This document shows positions 21,472 through 32,500 of a stretch of DNA of 64,000 bases, piece after piece. The stretch is taken from positions 4,774,001-4,838,000 of the forward strand of contig NC_088939.1 of the NCBI RefSeq assembly GCF_033473495.1. The letters are read 5' to 3'. The notes under the pieces were generated by a model. It saw only the letters and a program-made list of their open reading frames with translations, did no database searches and was not told where the DNA came from. A program made the translations under genes and the position numbers. This stretch comes from Cercospora beticola (taxonomy: Eukaryota; Ascomycota; Dothideomycetes; Mycosphaerellales; Mycosphaerellaceae). How positions within the stretch are numbered: the stretch's first letter is position 1; each line of letters starts with the position of its first letter.

Positions 21472-22812
21472 ATGAAGTCTACTTTTGCCATTGCGGCCGC
21501 TTTGGCCCCGTTGGCTTTTGCTCAGGGCACTCTTGATGTCCAGCAGATCAACAATGCGCCAGCGCCGACTGCTACTGCTCCTCCGGAGGTGAACAGCGTT
21601 GATATGGCGGCTGTTGAGGCATCGCTTTCTTCGGCGGTGTCTGCTGCCACTGCGACTGCTACTGCAGCACCAGCGAAGTTCCGTATGGCTCGTGCCGCTG
21701 ATCCAACTTTCTGGTGGCCAGGCAAAGATAACGACTGCAATCCTTGGACCTGGTGGAAGCCATGTAAGATCTCGATGCATCCTGTCGATTTTGATGCTCT
21801 TGCTGACTGTGATTTTGCAGGCCAGCCAAAAAATCCTGGTCACCCAAATCCGAACCCACAGCCAAACCCTCACCCCAACCCCAACCCCAACCCCAACCCC
21901 AACCCAAATCCAAATCCGAACCCAAACCCAAACCCCAACCCTCAGCCTCAGCCAAAGCCAGATAATGCGTGCCAGATTCAAGAGCCTGGTGCTGGCCCAG
22001 CTATCAGAGATCCAGATACTCCAGCTGCCTTCTTGAACAACCAACAGATCAAGGACGCCGTCGCCAAGGCCTCGACCCCAAGCGGCTACAAGCAGGTCTT
22101 CCAGAACCTCCAGGCTGCGTACCAGGGCGCTTCTTACCTCACATACAAGAACCTCGACTCGTACAGCCCAGAAGCTTGCGCCGCCTTCTGCAACAGCGAG
22201 AAGTGCAGCAGCTTTAACATCTACTTTGAGCGTGCCCCATCTGTCAACCCCAACACAGATGCCAAGAACGAGACTGCCAACTGCCCCAACCCACCTTCAA
22301 CCACCTACATTCGCTGCGCCATCTACGGCGCTGCCATTGACGCCAAGGGAGCCACCAACAGCGGCCAGTTCCGTGATCAGTTCCAAGTCGTTATCGCAGG
22401 CTCCAACGGCTACACCAAGCCAGGCGCACCCATCTCTTGCCCAGGCTACCAGACACCTAAGCCATGTGACGGTGCCATCGGCGACAAGGGCAAGGACTGG
22501 TGGCTCGGCGACAAGTTCTTCCCAGGTGGATTCAACCCAGATTTCTGCCGCATCTTCGCCAAGGTCCAAACCGCGAAGAACATTGCTGCTGCCAAGGCCA
22601 AGGGCTCCAAGAACTACTCTCCTTGCAACTCGTTCAATGCCTTCGAGGTGTACGAGGATGGCGAGATGGTCGGAACGTACTGCAAGCTTTTCACTGAGAA
22701 GCTTCCAGTTGCGTGGGCCGAGTGGAAGAAGGAGATTATCTTTGGTAAGACTTGGGAGTGCAAGAACTCGTGGTTCTACGATATTATCAACAAGGACTTC
22801 GGAAAGTTTTAG
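21472..22812 (+). CDS. Secreted Cys-rich protein with Pro-Asn repeat linker
   Basis: A signal peptide (MKSTFAIAAALAPLAFAQG) is followed by a pro-region with KFRMAR and a Trp-rich WTWWKP patch. An intron at 21764-21820 (57 nt; GTAAGA, CTGAC branch, TTTTGCAG) splits a Cys codon T|GC. Spliced, the protein has 427 residues. The intron has no stop and is 3n long, so retention gives 446 residues. After the splice come about 15 PN/PQ/PH pairs and then a C-terminal domain of about 280 residues with many cysteines. It includes SYSPEACAAFCNSEKCSSFN and a CPNPPSTTYIRC segment, which look like a PAN/Apple-type fold, and ends KTWECKNSWFYDI. Such domains bind proteins or carbohydrates. Probably a wall-associated or secreted adhesin-like protein; the family assignment is tentative. 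Confidence 0.8.
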   Translation: MKSTFAIAAALAPLAFAQGTLDVQQINNAPAPTATAPPEVNSVDMAAVEASLSSAVSAATATATAAPAKFRMARAADPTFWWPGKDNDCNPWTWWKPCKISMHPVDFDALADCDFAGQPKNPGHPNPNPQPNPHPNPNPNPNPNPNPNPNPNPNPNPQPQPKPDNACQIQEPGAGPAIRDPDTPAAFLNNQQIKDAVAKASTPSGYKQVFQNLQAAYQGASYLTYKNLDSYSPEACAAFCNSEKCSSFNIYFERAPSVNPNTDAKNETANCPNPPSTTYIRCAIYGAAIDAKGATNSGQFRDQFQVVIAGSNGYTKPGAPISCPGYQTPKPCDGAIGDKGKDWWLGDKFFPGGFNPDFCRIFAKVQTAKNIAAAKAKGSKNYSPCNSFNAFEVYEDGEMVGTYCKLFTEKLPVAWAEWKKEIIFGKTWECKNSWFYDIINKDFGKF

Positions 22813-23508
22813 ATGGATGTGAGGGGAGGAAAGAGGGATGCGGAGGGAGAGGAGAGGACGATGGAGTGATGCTTCCTGAAATACACGAGTGATGGTTGAC
22901 TTCGAGCATAATGACTTGTTTTGAAGGTGTACTTGGCCCACAGGACTTGTAGGATATAATCCAATATGCAATAAGAGGATTTGCTCATCGCCGAATGCAT
23001 ATTTCTTGTAATGATCATTGATGCGCGGACTTGTCCGGGCAGACGACTGTTGAAGTCGAATGGTGACATTTGACCTTGTGTAATTGCTGGCGTGATGTGG
23101 CGCTCATAGCTCCCGCCTTGGCGGAGGTGTATTCTCGATCTGACAGATACCGGCCATTTCGATCAGGCGGCGAGGTGAAGTCAATGTAGAAAACACGCAG
23201 AGCACGTGCTGTATAGAGTAGCAGTGAGAGTTTGCGGGTGAAGAGGAGGACGGTGAGACAGGTTGTCGCAGGTAGGAAGGAGCCGTCGAACAGTCCGGGA
23301 TCTGCGACGGGGATTGTACGTCAGGCGAGGCAGGTGCGGCCATGTGATTGGTCCGCTTTAATTACAGCTGCTCCATCGCGAACAAGCAGCCGGCACCTCC
23401 TTGTGCCTGGCAACTGTCCACCGTCCGACACGCTTTCTTCAGCAACCACCACCTCCGCCGCCCACACCCCCGGCCGCCGGCGACGACCTCGACGACCTCA
23501 CCACAGCC
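22813..23508. other. Intergenic DNA
   Basis: About 0.7 kb between two plus-strand genes. It holds the 3' UTR of the PN-repeat gene (G/A-rich start) and the GC-rich, CCACC-rich 5' leader of the RGS gene. No further gene is seen. Confidence 0.4.
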
Positions 23509-24774
23509 ATGGACGGCTCCGAGCGGACGCCCACGCCGGACGCCTCGGCGCGAGAACGACTGCCCAACCTGTTCGAGGTCCTGTCGCGGAGGACACTGGC
23601 GCCGGTCAGTCAACAGCGGCCTACGGTGCTGCGCGACCCATTGGAACCCCCATTGACGTGTATCTCCAGGTCGACCTATTCTCCTTCTACATTTACATGC
23701 GCGACGTGCAGCGCTCCGTCGATTATCTCGATTTCTGGTAGGCCTTCAGCGGGAAAAAGGAATGCAGGACGGAAGCGCAGACTGACCGCGTCCAGGCTCG
23801 ATGTCTCTCAACACATGTCCCTCTGCCGTCACTACGTTCGCGAATTGAGAAGATCCGTTCTCGTGTCGACCCCCGAACTCGACAAGTCCGGCAGTAAACG
23901 ATCGTCGCAGATTCTTGACAACTACAATGGCCTCGAGCGCACGTCAACCGAGCCAGGGCCCAGTGGTGCCTTCAACGACAAATCGAAAGAGCGGCAGACA
24001 CCTGATCAGCGACTTAGCGCGTTCCTGAGAGCAGAGAATGGCACAGGTCACAGCCCGCAGAACAGCACAGGCAGCCACAACAACTCGGACTCAGGCCTCG
24101 AGCAACCGCGACCGAGTTACATGACCGGCCAGGACGGGTCACCTTCGTCAGGGAACATCAACAGCAACAACAGCCCGCAGCACACGGTCGCGCGAGCAGA
24201 CATTCGAGCGTCGGCGGAGAAGATCCTGTACACATTCTTGCTCCCGGGAGCAGAGCGCGAGATCATCCTTCCTCAAGGCACTCTCAACGACATCACACAC
24301 GCCATCGAGAACGAAGGCCGAGACGATCCCGAAGTCTTTGACGCAGCTAAGGACTACGTCTTCCAGGCAATGGAGCGCGACGCCTTCCCTGGCTTTCTCC
24401 GAGCGAAGGCATTGGGCAACATTGTGCAACCCTCGATGATGCTCCGCCTCATCTGCGGCCTGGTCGCCATCTTCGGCGCGCTCTGGACGGCTTTCGTCCT
24501 CATTTTCCTCAACCGCGACCGCGCGACACGGTGCTGGCTCATACTTCCCTTCACCATCGGCATCTACCTCCTTGCGACACATCAGTACATGCTGGATCCT
24601 ATCCTTGCCCTGCTCGGCTTCAGTGAATATACATTCTTCAGCTTCGCGAGGATCAAGGAGCCCTTCGTCAAGAAGCTGCTGGGCCAGAGAGCGCTGATGT
24701 GTTTGTTCTGGATCACGCTCATTGATGTGGCGTTATTATGTCTCTTCATTTTCGTCCCAGGCAAGCGCCTTTGA
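23509..24774 (+). CDS. RAX1: RGS-domain membrane protein, Rax1-like (three exons)
   Basis: Exons are 23509-23604, 23670-23737 and 23796-24774, with introns of 65 and 58 nt (GT...AG); total 380 residues. The joined frame reads LPNLFEVLSRRTLAP, then VDLFSFYIYMRDVQRSVDYL, then FWLDVSQHMSLCRHYVREL, the start of a divergent RGS domain. The domain is interrupted by a disordered Ser/Asn/Gln-rich insert and resumes at ADIRASAEKILYTFLLPGAE, ending FPGFLRAKALGNI. Three membrane helices follow (LRLICGLVAIFGALWTAFVL, CWLILPFTIGIYLLA, LMCLFWITLIDVALLCLFIF). RGS plus C-terminal helices is the layout of yeast Rax1, which works with Rax2 in bipolar bud-site selection; filamentous homologues affect growth and stress. 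The ATG at 23509 is chosen because codons before it are leader-like. Confidence 0.85.
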   Translation: MDGSERTPTPDASARERLPNLFEVLSRRTLAPVSQQRPTVLRDPLEPPLTCISRSTYSPSTFTCATCSAPSIISISGRPSAGKRNAGRKRRLTASRLDVSQHMSLCRHYVRELRRSVLVSTPELDKSGSKRSSQILDNYNGLERTSTEPGPSGAFNDKSKERQTPDQRLSAFLRAENGTGHSPQNSTGSHNNSDSGLEQPRPSYMTGQDGSPSSGNINSNNSPQHTVARADIRASAEKILYTFLLPGAEREIILPQGTLNDITHAIENEGRDDPEVFDAAKDYVFQAMERDAFPGFLRAKALGNIVQPSMMLRLICGLVAIFGALWTAFVLIFLNRDRATRCWLILPFTIGIYLLATHQYMLDPILALLGFSEYTFFSFARIKEPFVKKLLGQRALMCLFWITLIDVALLCLFIFVPGKRL

Positions 24775-25935
24775 TTGATCGCTTTTTTCTACTCGACAAG
24801 ACCCAGATGCAAGAGTTATACCTTTTGAAGAAAACGGAGCGTCGGCGTTATACGGAGTCCTTTTCCGTCCATTCTTTGGTCCTTTTTCATTGTGATATGT
24901 GGGTGGTGCGGGGTGTGGTTGGATGGTGGAATGCCGAAGTGTGGATGGTTGTTGATCATCATCACATCATCACGTCTCTTTTTAATGGGTTTGGATATTT
25001 CATTTTTGAAGTGGTGGAAGGAGAGAAGAAGAGTGAAACGGCCGGGACAGGATTCATGGCCTGGGATCAAAGTATGGTCCTTGAAGAAATCCAAACTTCT
25101 TGCGCGAAGTGCGTGCGGTACGCTGCTGCTGCTCTCTGCTTTTTCGACAGAGTTGAATTAGCTTATTCGTCTGAGCTGCAACTAAGAGATACCACTTTTT
25201 TCCTTGTTGTCAGCCACCTTCGTGGTGTCCTGTGGTATGTTGCCCTTCTCATCGTCTCGCTCCTGGCTTACGTGTGGCCAGAGGAATAGTGAATGCGATT
25301 GAACTGCTTGGAAAACCTACTTTCCCATACACAAGCGTGGACAGCAAGTGAAGGCGTATTCTCCAGCTCCAACCCATGGCTTATATACATGTTATTCGAA
25401 ACGGAAAATGCTCTACCTTTGGCTTCGCCACACAGTCGGCACTGACTGACGACAGGGACATATTACACTTATCGTGACGATCTGCGGTGCGTAAGGTACC
25501 GCCAACTTCCTCGCGATGCGACTACAAATGGCACCGCATCCGCTTTGGACCATGCATGTTCCATGCTATTCACTGCTCTCGGACCGTCGACGAGCGTCAA
25601 CCTGAGAGCCATCCCAATACCTATATAGGCAAGTTACACCGTCGGGAGAGGGCTAGACGCACATAAGAGCATCCGGAGATTTTGTAAGCGGGACGGCCCA
25701 GCGATGCTTAAATTGTACGGAAAACTGCAATATGCGAATCCTTACTCTGTTTCAAAACTACCCTCATCGAGTTGCAGGGAACTAGATTAGACACGGGCTA
25801 TGCCAACTGTTCCTCCCGTGTAGGAGACAGTGCGTAGTAGGGCGAAATCGATTTGCACGGGAGCAAAGCGTATGTTCAGCAAAACTTAATTTCATGGTAG
25901 GGCACCACGGTGCCCTATAACAGCGTGCATCTTGC
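24775..25935. other. Intergenic DNA left of the transposon island
   Basis: A 183-codon plus-strand frame (24738-25289) overlaps the RGS gene's end and lacks protein-like features. Near the right end GGGCACC-AC-GGTGCCC (25900-25915) is a perfect inverted repeat, 20 bp from the LTR. The last 600 bp keep CpA and TpG, so RIP did not spread far to the left. Confidence 0.4.
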
Positions 25936-26115
25936 TGTCGGTTTGGCCATGGCAGCCACCTCGCATGAACCGGAATCAGCCCTAACTGCCGGTTCTTCCG
26001 TTCCGGCAGTGGTATATAGAGCCAGCTCGTTCGCTACCTTCTATAGAATTAGACATCTTTATTATACCGACTTTGATACTTGATCGAATACCCTCTATAG
26101 AGGAGCCTACTTATA
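25936..26115 (+). repeat. 5' LTR of the copia element
   Basis: Starts TGTCGG; its end, TTATA, corresponds to CCACA in the 3' copy. It differs from the 3' LTR at seven positions, all C-to-T or G-to-A in this copy, mostly at CpA or TpG. RIP explains these changes, so they cannot be used to date the insertion. Confidence 0.95.
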
Positions 26116-29100
26116 CTAATTAGTATAAGTTCTTTATTAATTCTTATATAAATTAGCTAGCTAGAAGAGCGTAATTAGGAAGAGATTAAACCTATATATA
26201 GTATCGTTAGGACCTTAATTAACCTCTAATTACGGCTAATTCTTAGCAAAACTACGACTAGTATAGTATATTAGTCGTATAGCTACTAAAGAGAATACTA
26301 AAACCTACGACCTTTAGATTAATTTAATATCTATAGTACGAAGTATTAACTATATAAAAGAGAATTACCTATATATAGTATTATTAGGACCTCCGAGTAG
26401 CTACTACTATACCGTACGTATATATATAGTAATAACGATACTATAATAATATCGGAACTACTAGAGAAGCTATAGAAGTTTAGTAATTTAATCGATACTA
26501 GTAACTAGAAGTATACCGAACTAGATAATTAAGCGACGCTAGAAGTTATCTATAATTAGATTATACGCTTCCTTAATAACCTTACCTTTTATTATAATAG
26601 AGCGCTATTTAAAGAAGCTATAGACACCTTTAGCTGCCTTACTAGTAAGTAATAGGAGGCAACTAATAGGTAATTACTCTACGAACTAATTAATATACTA
26701 CGCTACCGAGGAGTTCTCGTTTTAATTACTAAATAAACTCTAGTAATACGTATTAGATAGGCGCTAGAACTAGAAGAATACTAACTCTAGCTAGAAGATA
26801 AAGTAAAGCGATAATATAATACTTTTAGCTTTTATAAACGATTAATTTATAGCTCTTAGCGAGCTACTAAACTATAATAGTCTCGCTAATATAAGGAGCG
26901 ATTAGTCTCGAGATAAGTAACTAGTTTACTAGTACTAAAGCTAGCGACGATAGCGATACTAGTACTACTAGTAAGTAGCGATATAATTAACTCTAAGAAC
27001 CTACTAGAATAACTAGTTCTTAGAAGCTAAGAACTAATTCTACCGCTAACTAGTAACTCTAGTACTAACTCTAGTCGTACGCCTATCTATACCTCTTAGA
27101 ACGAATACTCTAGCTAGAACTAAAACTCTACTAGTAATTAAATAAAATAAACTACTATATTTCTAGAGTTTAATAAAGGTAAGGCTACTACGAACCTTAA
27201 TAAGCTCTATACTAATTAGAAGAAGTATTCCGGAGCTAAATACGAGATACTAGTAACCTACCTAATTCGGTTTAATAAGCGCTATAACTAGCTATATATA
27301 CTACTATTAAGCTATAAGGATATTATATATACTATACTTACTAGAAAGGTAGAGGAACTATAGAAGCAACGGATTATACCTATCTCTATAACCTTTAATT
27401 AAGTATACTAACTAATCTAAGACACCTTCGAAATACGTAACTTAAAGCTAGAATACTAATCGGAATAGTATAATACTACTCTAACTAAGGTTTACTATAA
27501 TAACTCTAATAAGCTACTAATTTAATATTTCTAAACTATATATAATAACCTAATAACTATTAAGCCTAGACTACTAATCTTACTCTAGTACGATACTAAT
27601 ATAATAAACTAGCTTATCCTTACTTACTAAGATAGAGTAGAATATTAAGTAGCGCTACTAGGTAACTACGAGTTATTAGAGGCTCTAATTACTACTATAC
27701 GAACGTCTATTACTATCTAGTTAAATATTAATAAGATATAATCGGAAACCTCTAACTAGTTTATTATCGATAGGCGATATAGAAGGAATACTAGTAACTC
27801 TCGTAGTAACTAAAGATAACCGAATAACTACTAGTAACGTTAACCTTAACTATAGAAGAAGTACTTTATCTATAATAAACTAGGTTACTAGTTAAGTAAT
27901 TACTTACGCTAAGAATATAATAAGGTATAAGAACGATTTACTAAGGATAATTAAGTATACTACTAGTACCTTCTTAATTATAAAGGCGAAGGATTATCTA
28001 ATAGCGACGACGATTCTAACTAATTAGATAGCTAATAATTCCTTATAGAGTTTAATACTATTATACTAGAGATAGCGAAAATAATACTTTTAGCGCTATT
28101 AGATAATTCTACCTACTACGCTTTTACTCTATACGATCTATTTACTAAGCTATCTACTATAGTTCTAATTAAGTAGATCTTTATAGCTAATTACTATTCG
28201 AGCGCTATATTCTAAAGTATCTTATCTAATACTAGAGCCTCTAGCGTATTAACCGCTAGAATTAATTAGGTTAAGGCTCTTTAGCGATTAATATCTAATA
28301 TCTAGCTAAACTAGTCGATATAAAGTACTTACTATATTAAATTCGGAGCTAGTAACGCCTTCTTCTTAGGATTAATCGTCGTACTAATACTATTTAGTAA
28401 TATCTAGTTCGAGACTATTCTAACCGATATACTATTCCTCTAGTATATATAAGATATAGATAAGCTCGATATTATACTTAATAACCGGAAGAACCTACTA
28501 ATCTAAGGCGATAATAAGGTTACTATATCTATCGTTCGTAAATAGAGTTATCTATAGCTATTACTCGACGAATATACCTATCTAGCTATATATAACTTCT
28601 CTAAGAGCGAACTATAGACGCTATACTACCGATTCGGCTACCTCTCTATTAATAAGCTAGTAGCTATACTAGAGCGGATTAGTACTAATTATAATAAGTA
28701 TACTCTCTAGCGTATTACTAAGTACTATAGGTTATACTAGTTCTATAGATAAGTACCTAGGCGATTTAAATTTATTCTCCGTAACGATAATATTAACTTT
28801 AATACGAAGGTTATCGTTAATATTATATACCTCGGATAGCCTAAACGACTAGTTCTATACGTCGTTAATATAGCTACTACTTTCTAAGCTATACGATTCT
28901 TATCTAATATAACGGCTAAGATAGTCTAGAATACCTTATATACTTACTAGATTAACGTATATTAAGAGCTACCGGAGCGTATTATCTACGACGCTAGTAC
29001 TAACTTCTATATAGACGAATTCTAGTAGTATATAGCGGCTATAGATATTACTACTAAAGAGGTATCTATAGAGATATATAATAGTATTAGTAAAGTCGAA

Positions 29101-29489
29101 CGATACTACGTACTACTATAACGAGTATTCGATATTATTAAATCGGAAACTAACCTTCCGAACGATATAGTACTATAAATAGTAGTTAAGGCTATTAATA
29201 ATACCGCTAGACCTCGAGGTTTAGTACTAACCTTACTAGTATTCGGTACCTATCTACGACTACTATTAATAAGTACCTCTACGCTTAATATTAAGTAACG
29301 AGCTCTCGCTATTTAAAAGGCTATAGCTAAACTTAAACGCCTTTAATTAGAACGTTTAATCCGTAATACTCTAAATACTTATAATAGCTCTAATTTACTT
29401 ATAGTAAAGAAACTACTACTAGAGGATAAGATACTCGTTTAGCGTAAATTAGGTTAATAGACTAGCTCTTACTTACTAAACTATATTAA

Positions 29490-29503
29490 GAACGAAGATT
29501 ATA
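29490..29503 (+). repeat. Left target-site duplication of the LINE
   Basis: GAACGAAGATTATA, identical to 34548-34561. The copia reading frame runs into this copy and resumes correctly after the other. Confidence 0.88.
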
Positions 29504-32500
29504 GATAGATAGTTCTTATACGCCGGTCTACCTCTTTAAACTAGAGTAAGTAGTACGCTCTATAGATATCGGTCGAGAGAAAAGCCTTCGAAAAACCCTC
29601 GTATATCCCTTTATTTATAGCTTACGTAGCTACTTCCTTCGCTTCTATTCTCCTTCGGATAATACTAGGTATCTAGTAAGTCCTTCTCTTACTAGGCTCT
29701 ATCCTTCCTCTTCTCTCTTCTCTTATCCTTCTATATCTCTTCTCTTATAAGTAAGAATTAGTCTAGGACCTCTTCTTAGATAAGCTACTTTGCTATTATA
29801 TATAGCTCTCTCTTTATATTAGCTAGATCCTTCTAGTTTATAGATCCTTCTACCTAGAATAGTAGATATCTTCTCTCGTTCTATTTAGAGTAGAATATAT
29901 ATATATATTTTAGTATCTTATATCTCTACCTATATTCGTAGTCTAGTATAAATCCTAGGACTCTCCTTTTAGTAAAGTATTATCTTATCCTAATATACTC
30001 TATTCTTAAGAGTATAACTATTATACTCTCTAGTCTAGTAAGTCCTTTATATAGAGTTAGTCTAATAGTAGAGGAGGTAGTAGTTTTCTATACTAGTAGT
30101 TATTCCTCTCCTACTCTTACTCTTCTTTCTTTCTTATTCCTTTTCTACTTTCTATTCTACTAATATTTAGCCTACTATACCTTATAGCCTAGGTATACCT
30201 ATATCGTTATTTTATAGCCTTATACTATCTAGAGGATTTCCTTCTATCTAGTTTAGGTTAGTAGTATAGGTTGCCTAGCTCCCTTTCCTATTTATACTTA
30301 CCTTTTAATCTCTCTATACCTATCTTTAATATACTAATATATAGGTTAGGTGTTTTGCTTTTTAGATACTTACCTAGCTAGGTCCTAGGTATATAAATAG
30401 AGAGGAGTAATATTTGCTTCTCTTTCTAGAATAGCTATTATAACTAACTTATATACTCCTATAATATTTCTTAGAGCCTCCCTCTAGATCTTCTTAATAG
30501 GTTTAGTAAGGTTCCTATAGTAGCCTTATATACTCTCTAGGTTAGACTAGACTTAGTAGCTAAAGATAATAGCTAGTCTTACTACTACTATATAGAGGTA
30601 CTTTACTTTTTAGAAGGATACTCTCTATATAGACTTATATAGTCTCTAAAGTAATTATATTTAGTAGGCTCTCTTTTCTACTACTTATTTAATATATAGG
30701 CCCTATTTAAGTTTAGTATCTACCTAAACTCTAAGGAGTCTAAGTAATAGTAGTAGTTCTCTATTAAATCTCTAGATTTAAACTATAGCTTTAAGGTTAT
30801 ACTTCCTACTTCTAGTAAAGTAGATTAGCTAATATTTCTATAGTATAAATTCTACTCTATATCTCCTTACCTATTCTTTATATTTCTAGTAGGCTTTCTT
30901 AAGTTACCTATAGTTATTCTCTATTAATATACTATATATAAGGATATTAGAGTTATCTATAAACCCTATTGCTAAAGTAGTCCCTTTATATAGTATTAGA
31001 AGTAGAGTAGAAGTAAAGAAAAGGAAGAGGATTAGAGATAGAGTAGAGCCTTAGGGAATTCCTATATTTTAGAGCCTTAGTTAGTCTATAAATTCTCTAA
31101 GCTTTAGATAGGTAGTCCTATCTTAGAGGAATAATTAGATAAAGCTAATAGTATAGTCTAGGAAGCCTTTTATTCTAATATTATAAAGTAGCCTCTAGTA
31201 GAAGACCTTATTAAATACCTCTAAGATATTAAGGTAGAGTATAGATACTATAGCTTCTAGCTTAGTTTTCTAGATAGTTTTTACTTAGTTAGTAATAAGG
31301 TCTAATACTAAGATAGTAGACCTACTAGGCCTAGTACCTATTTATTCTTCTAAGAGGAGCTTCCTTTCTTTAGTCTTCTTAGATATCCTTTTAGTAACTA
31401 TAGCTTCTAGGACCTTTACTATTATATTAAGTAGAGCAATAGGTCTATATACTCCTAGCTTTAAGTAGTCTAGCTTCTATAGTTTCCTAAGTACTACTAT
31501 TATAGAGTACTTAAAAGCTTTAGAGTAGTATACTATCCTTAGGTATATAGTAAAGAGTTTAGCTAGGATTAGAGAAAGTTATTCTCTATACTCTTTAAGT
31601 AAGAGGTTTAGTATTTAGTTAGGTCCTAGAGCCTTATTACTAGGTAGTTTCCTAAGGACTCCTTCTACTTTCTTTAGTTAAACCTTAACCTCTATCTAGA
31701 ATTAGAGTAGTAGTTAGATATATTAGATATTACTTAAGTCTACCTTCCTTAGGTCTAGGAAGAAGTATCTTGCTAGGATTATAGCCTTCCTCTTATTAGT
31801 ATCTCTATTATACTCTATATTAGCTAGGCTTAGAAAGTATAGTAGCTAGTACTCTTAGTTAGCTCTCTTTCTAGCTTATTTAGCTATTTTCTAGATTTTC
31901 TTAGAGTCCTCTATAACTTCTTTTATTAGTCTCCTCTAAGCTAGGTTCTACTCTTTTCTTATAGCCTTACTTCTTATATATAATACCTCTAGGTATAGCT
32001 TATAGCTCTATTCTATTTTATAGTTCCTCTATTCTCTTCTTCTTCTTCTTACTAGCTTTATAGCCTCCTTATATTCCTAGGTCTATACTATCTTTATATA
32101 GCTTAATAGTCTAGCTATTAGAACTATTTCCTCTATAATCTTCTAGATAGAGGATTATATTCTATAGGCTAATATATCTAGGTATTCCCTTATATTAAGT
32201 AGGAGTTAGTTAAGTTAGTTAGTATCTTAGACTATAAGGTTCTAGATTCTATCCTAGTTAGTAGCTTTCTACTACTTTCTCTAGCTTCTTCCTCTCGGCT
32301 CTTAGAGGTTAATATAGAGAGTTATTCTAAGAGGGATATAGTTAGAGCTATATATTTCTTCTAGGAGAGCTTTATATTCTTAGATTAGGTTTTAGAGAGA
32401 GAGGCTAATAAAGACTAGGTCTAGTATTTAGTAGCTAGCTATATATCTTTCCTATATAATTATCTCTAGCTCTAGAGCTAGCTATAGTTAGGCTTCTATA

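Noticed and set aside
24738..25289. 183-codon frame overlapping the end of the RGS gene
   Set aside because: It overlaps the coding end and 3' UTR of the RGS gene, has no domain, and its composition follows A+T-rich UTR DNA.
25936..26115. Using the seven LTR differences to date the copia insertion
   Set aside because: All seven are C-to-T or G-to-A, mostly in CpA/TpG context in one LTR, so they reflect RIP and not clock-like divergence.
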